DNA from: an uncultured Candidatus Udaeobacter sp.
Lineage (GTDB): Bacteria; Verrucomicrobiota; Verrucomicrobiia; Chthoniobacterales; UBA10450
Reading direction: 5' to 3'
NCBI GenBank assembly: GCA_955652245.1
Contig: CATPAV010000115.1
Coordinates: 1 to 5,043 of the forward strand
Length of the DNA stretch: 5,043 nucleotides
The position numbers and the translations under genes are program-made. Below are positions 4,769-5,043 of the stretch, piece after piece; the first letter of the stretch is position 1; the number at the start of each line of letters is the position of its first letter. The notes beneath the pieces are model-generated. The model did no database searches, was not told the origin of the DNA, and saw only the letters and a list, made by a program, of their open reading frames with translations.

Positions 4769-5043
4769 TTACAGTCCCACCGGGTGTCTTGCTTCGAACC
4801 CACGTGGCATCCGATCGGCTATTTGCCAGCGAGGCGCCCATCGATAAGTCGAGTTATCCCAAGGCGTGGTATCGAGGCGCAGCCCGGCAATGACCGCGAA
4901 CGTGTGGCCTTCGCGCGCATAGATGGTTATCCATTTGCCCCGCCCGCGTTCACCGTAACGGCGAAACTCGGTTGAGCTCATCGGCGACCTGATCAAACCT
5001 GCGGCACCGAGCGCATAGGAGACGGTACCGGAACAATCATACC
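4769..5043 (-). CDS. NlpC/P60-like cysteine peptidase domain, C-terminal fragment
   Basis: The reading frame is open to the right edge, so the gene's 5' part is missing; 90 residues remain before a TAA stop. The fragment starts YDCSGTVSYALGAAGLIRSP, where DCSG with the Cys nucleophile is the hallmark of NlpC/P60 domains. It continues with KWITIYAREGHTFAVIAGLRLDT, carrying the putative catalytic His in EGHTF, and ends with APRWQ and GFEARHPVGL. NlpC/P60 enzymes usually hydrolyse peptide bonds in peptidoglycan stem peptides, outside the cytoplasm. The DCSG-(S/T)-VSYAL and GF-x-RHP-x-GL blocks match a subgroup that I recall from secreted bacterial proteins. A signal peptide, if any, would lie outside the window. 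An internal ATG at 4996 lies after the catalytic Cys and is not a sensible start. Confidence 0.82.
   Translation of the reverse strand, partial: YDCSGTVSYALGAAGLIRSPMSSTEFRRYGERGRGKWITIYAREGHTFAVIAGLRLDTTPWDNSTYRWAPRWQIADRMPRGFEARHPVGL

Noticed and set aside
4760..4830. tRNA-like stretch on the minus strand with GTTCGAAGC and GGGACTGTAAGCCC
   Set aside because: The T-arm and anticodon-arm stems do not pair, no acceptor stem is present, and most of the stretch is the coding end of the NlpC/P60-like gene.

Overview
All eight genes in this window lie on the minus strand. In transcription order they are: the 3' part of an NlpC/P60-type cysteine peptidase gene, a transglutaminase-like protein, a VOC (glyoxalase-fold) protein, a short-chain dehydrogenase (SDR), a divergent QueA-like protein, a family 2 glycosyltransferase, rpsO (ribosomal protein S15) and the first 32 codons of pnp (polynucleotide phosphorylase). 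The DNA is moderately GC-rich. The rpsO-pnp pair, the style of the encoded proteins and the intergenic ACAAAG/ACAC-rich and GATTTGGG-type sequence suggest an environmental Gram-negative-type bacterium. My best guess is a soil Verrucomicrobiota lineage, but this rests on impression and not on a search. No mobile element, CRISPR array, tRNA or rRNA was found.

Region by region (plus-strand coordinates): 1-96 is the pnp 5' end. 97-286 is the rpsO-pnp spacer and holds a long nested RNA hairpin plus a Shine-Dalgarno sequence that can pair with the hairpin's 3' arm. 287-550 is rpsO, and 551-678 is its leader, with three copies of one 9-10 nt motif (one inverted) that allow two mutually exclusive folds. 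679-1389 is the glycosyltransferase. 1452-2507 is the QueA-like gene, whose probable GTG start overlaps the SDR stop codon as GTGA. 2504-3253 is the SDR. 3254-3358 is a repeat-like spacer. 3359-3772 is the VOC gene. 3773-3972 is a spacer with strong palindromes. 3973-4629 is the transglutaminase-like gene, with a plausible promoter just upstream. 4630-4768 is a spacer with two adjacent hairpins. 4769-5043 is the peptidase 3' end.

The genes do not form one pathway. rpsO and pnp are a classic conserved pair in translation and RNA decay. The SDR and QueA-like genes are probably translationally coupled. The window starts with two adjacent genes for papain-like Cys-His proteins.

The most interesting content is non-coding. 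The leaders of both rpsO and pnp contain alternative base-pairing that could gate ribosome access. In other bacteria both genes are known to be autoregulated through their leaders, but the specific structures proposed here are inferred from this sequence alone.
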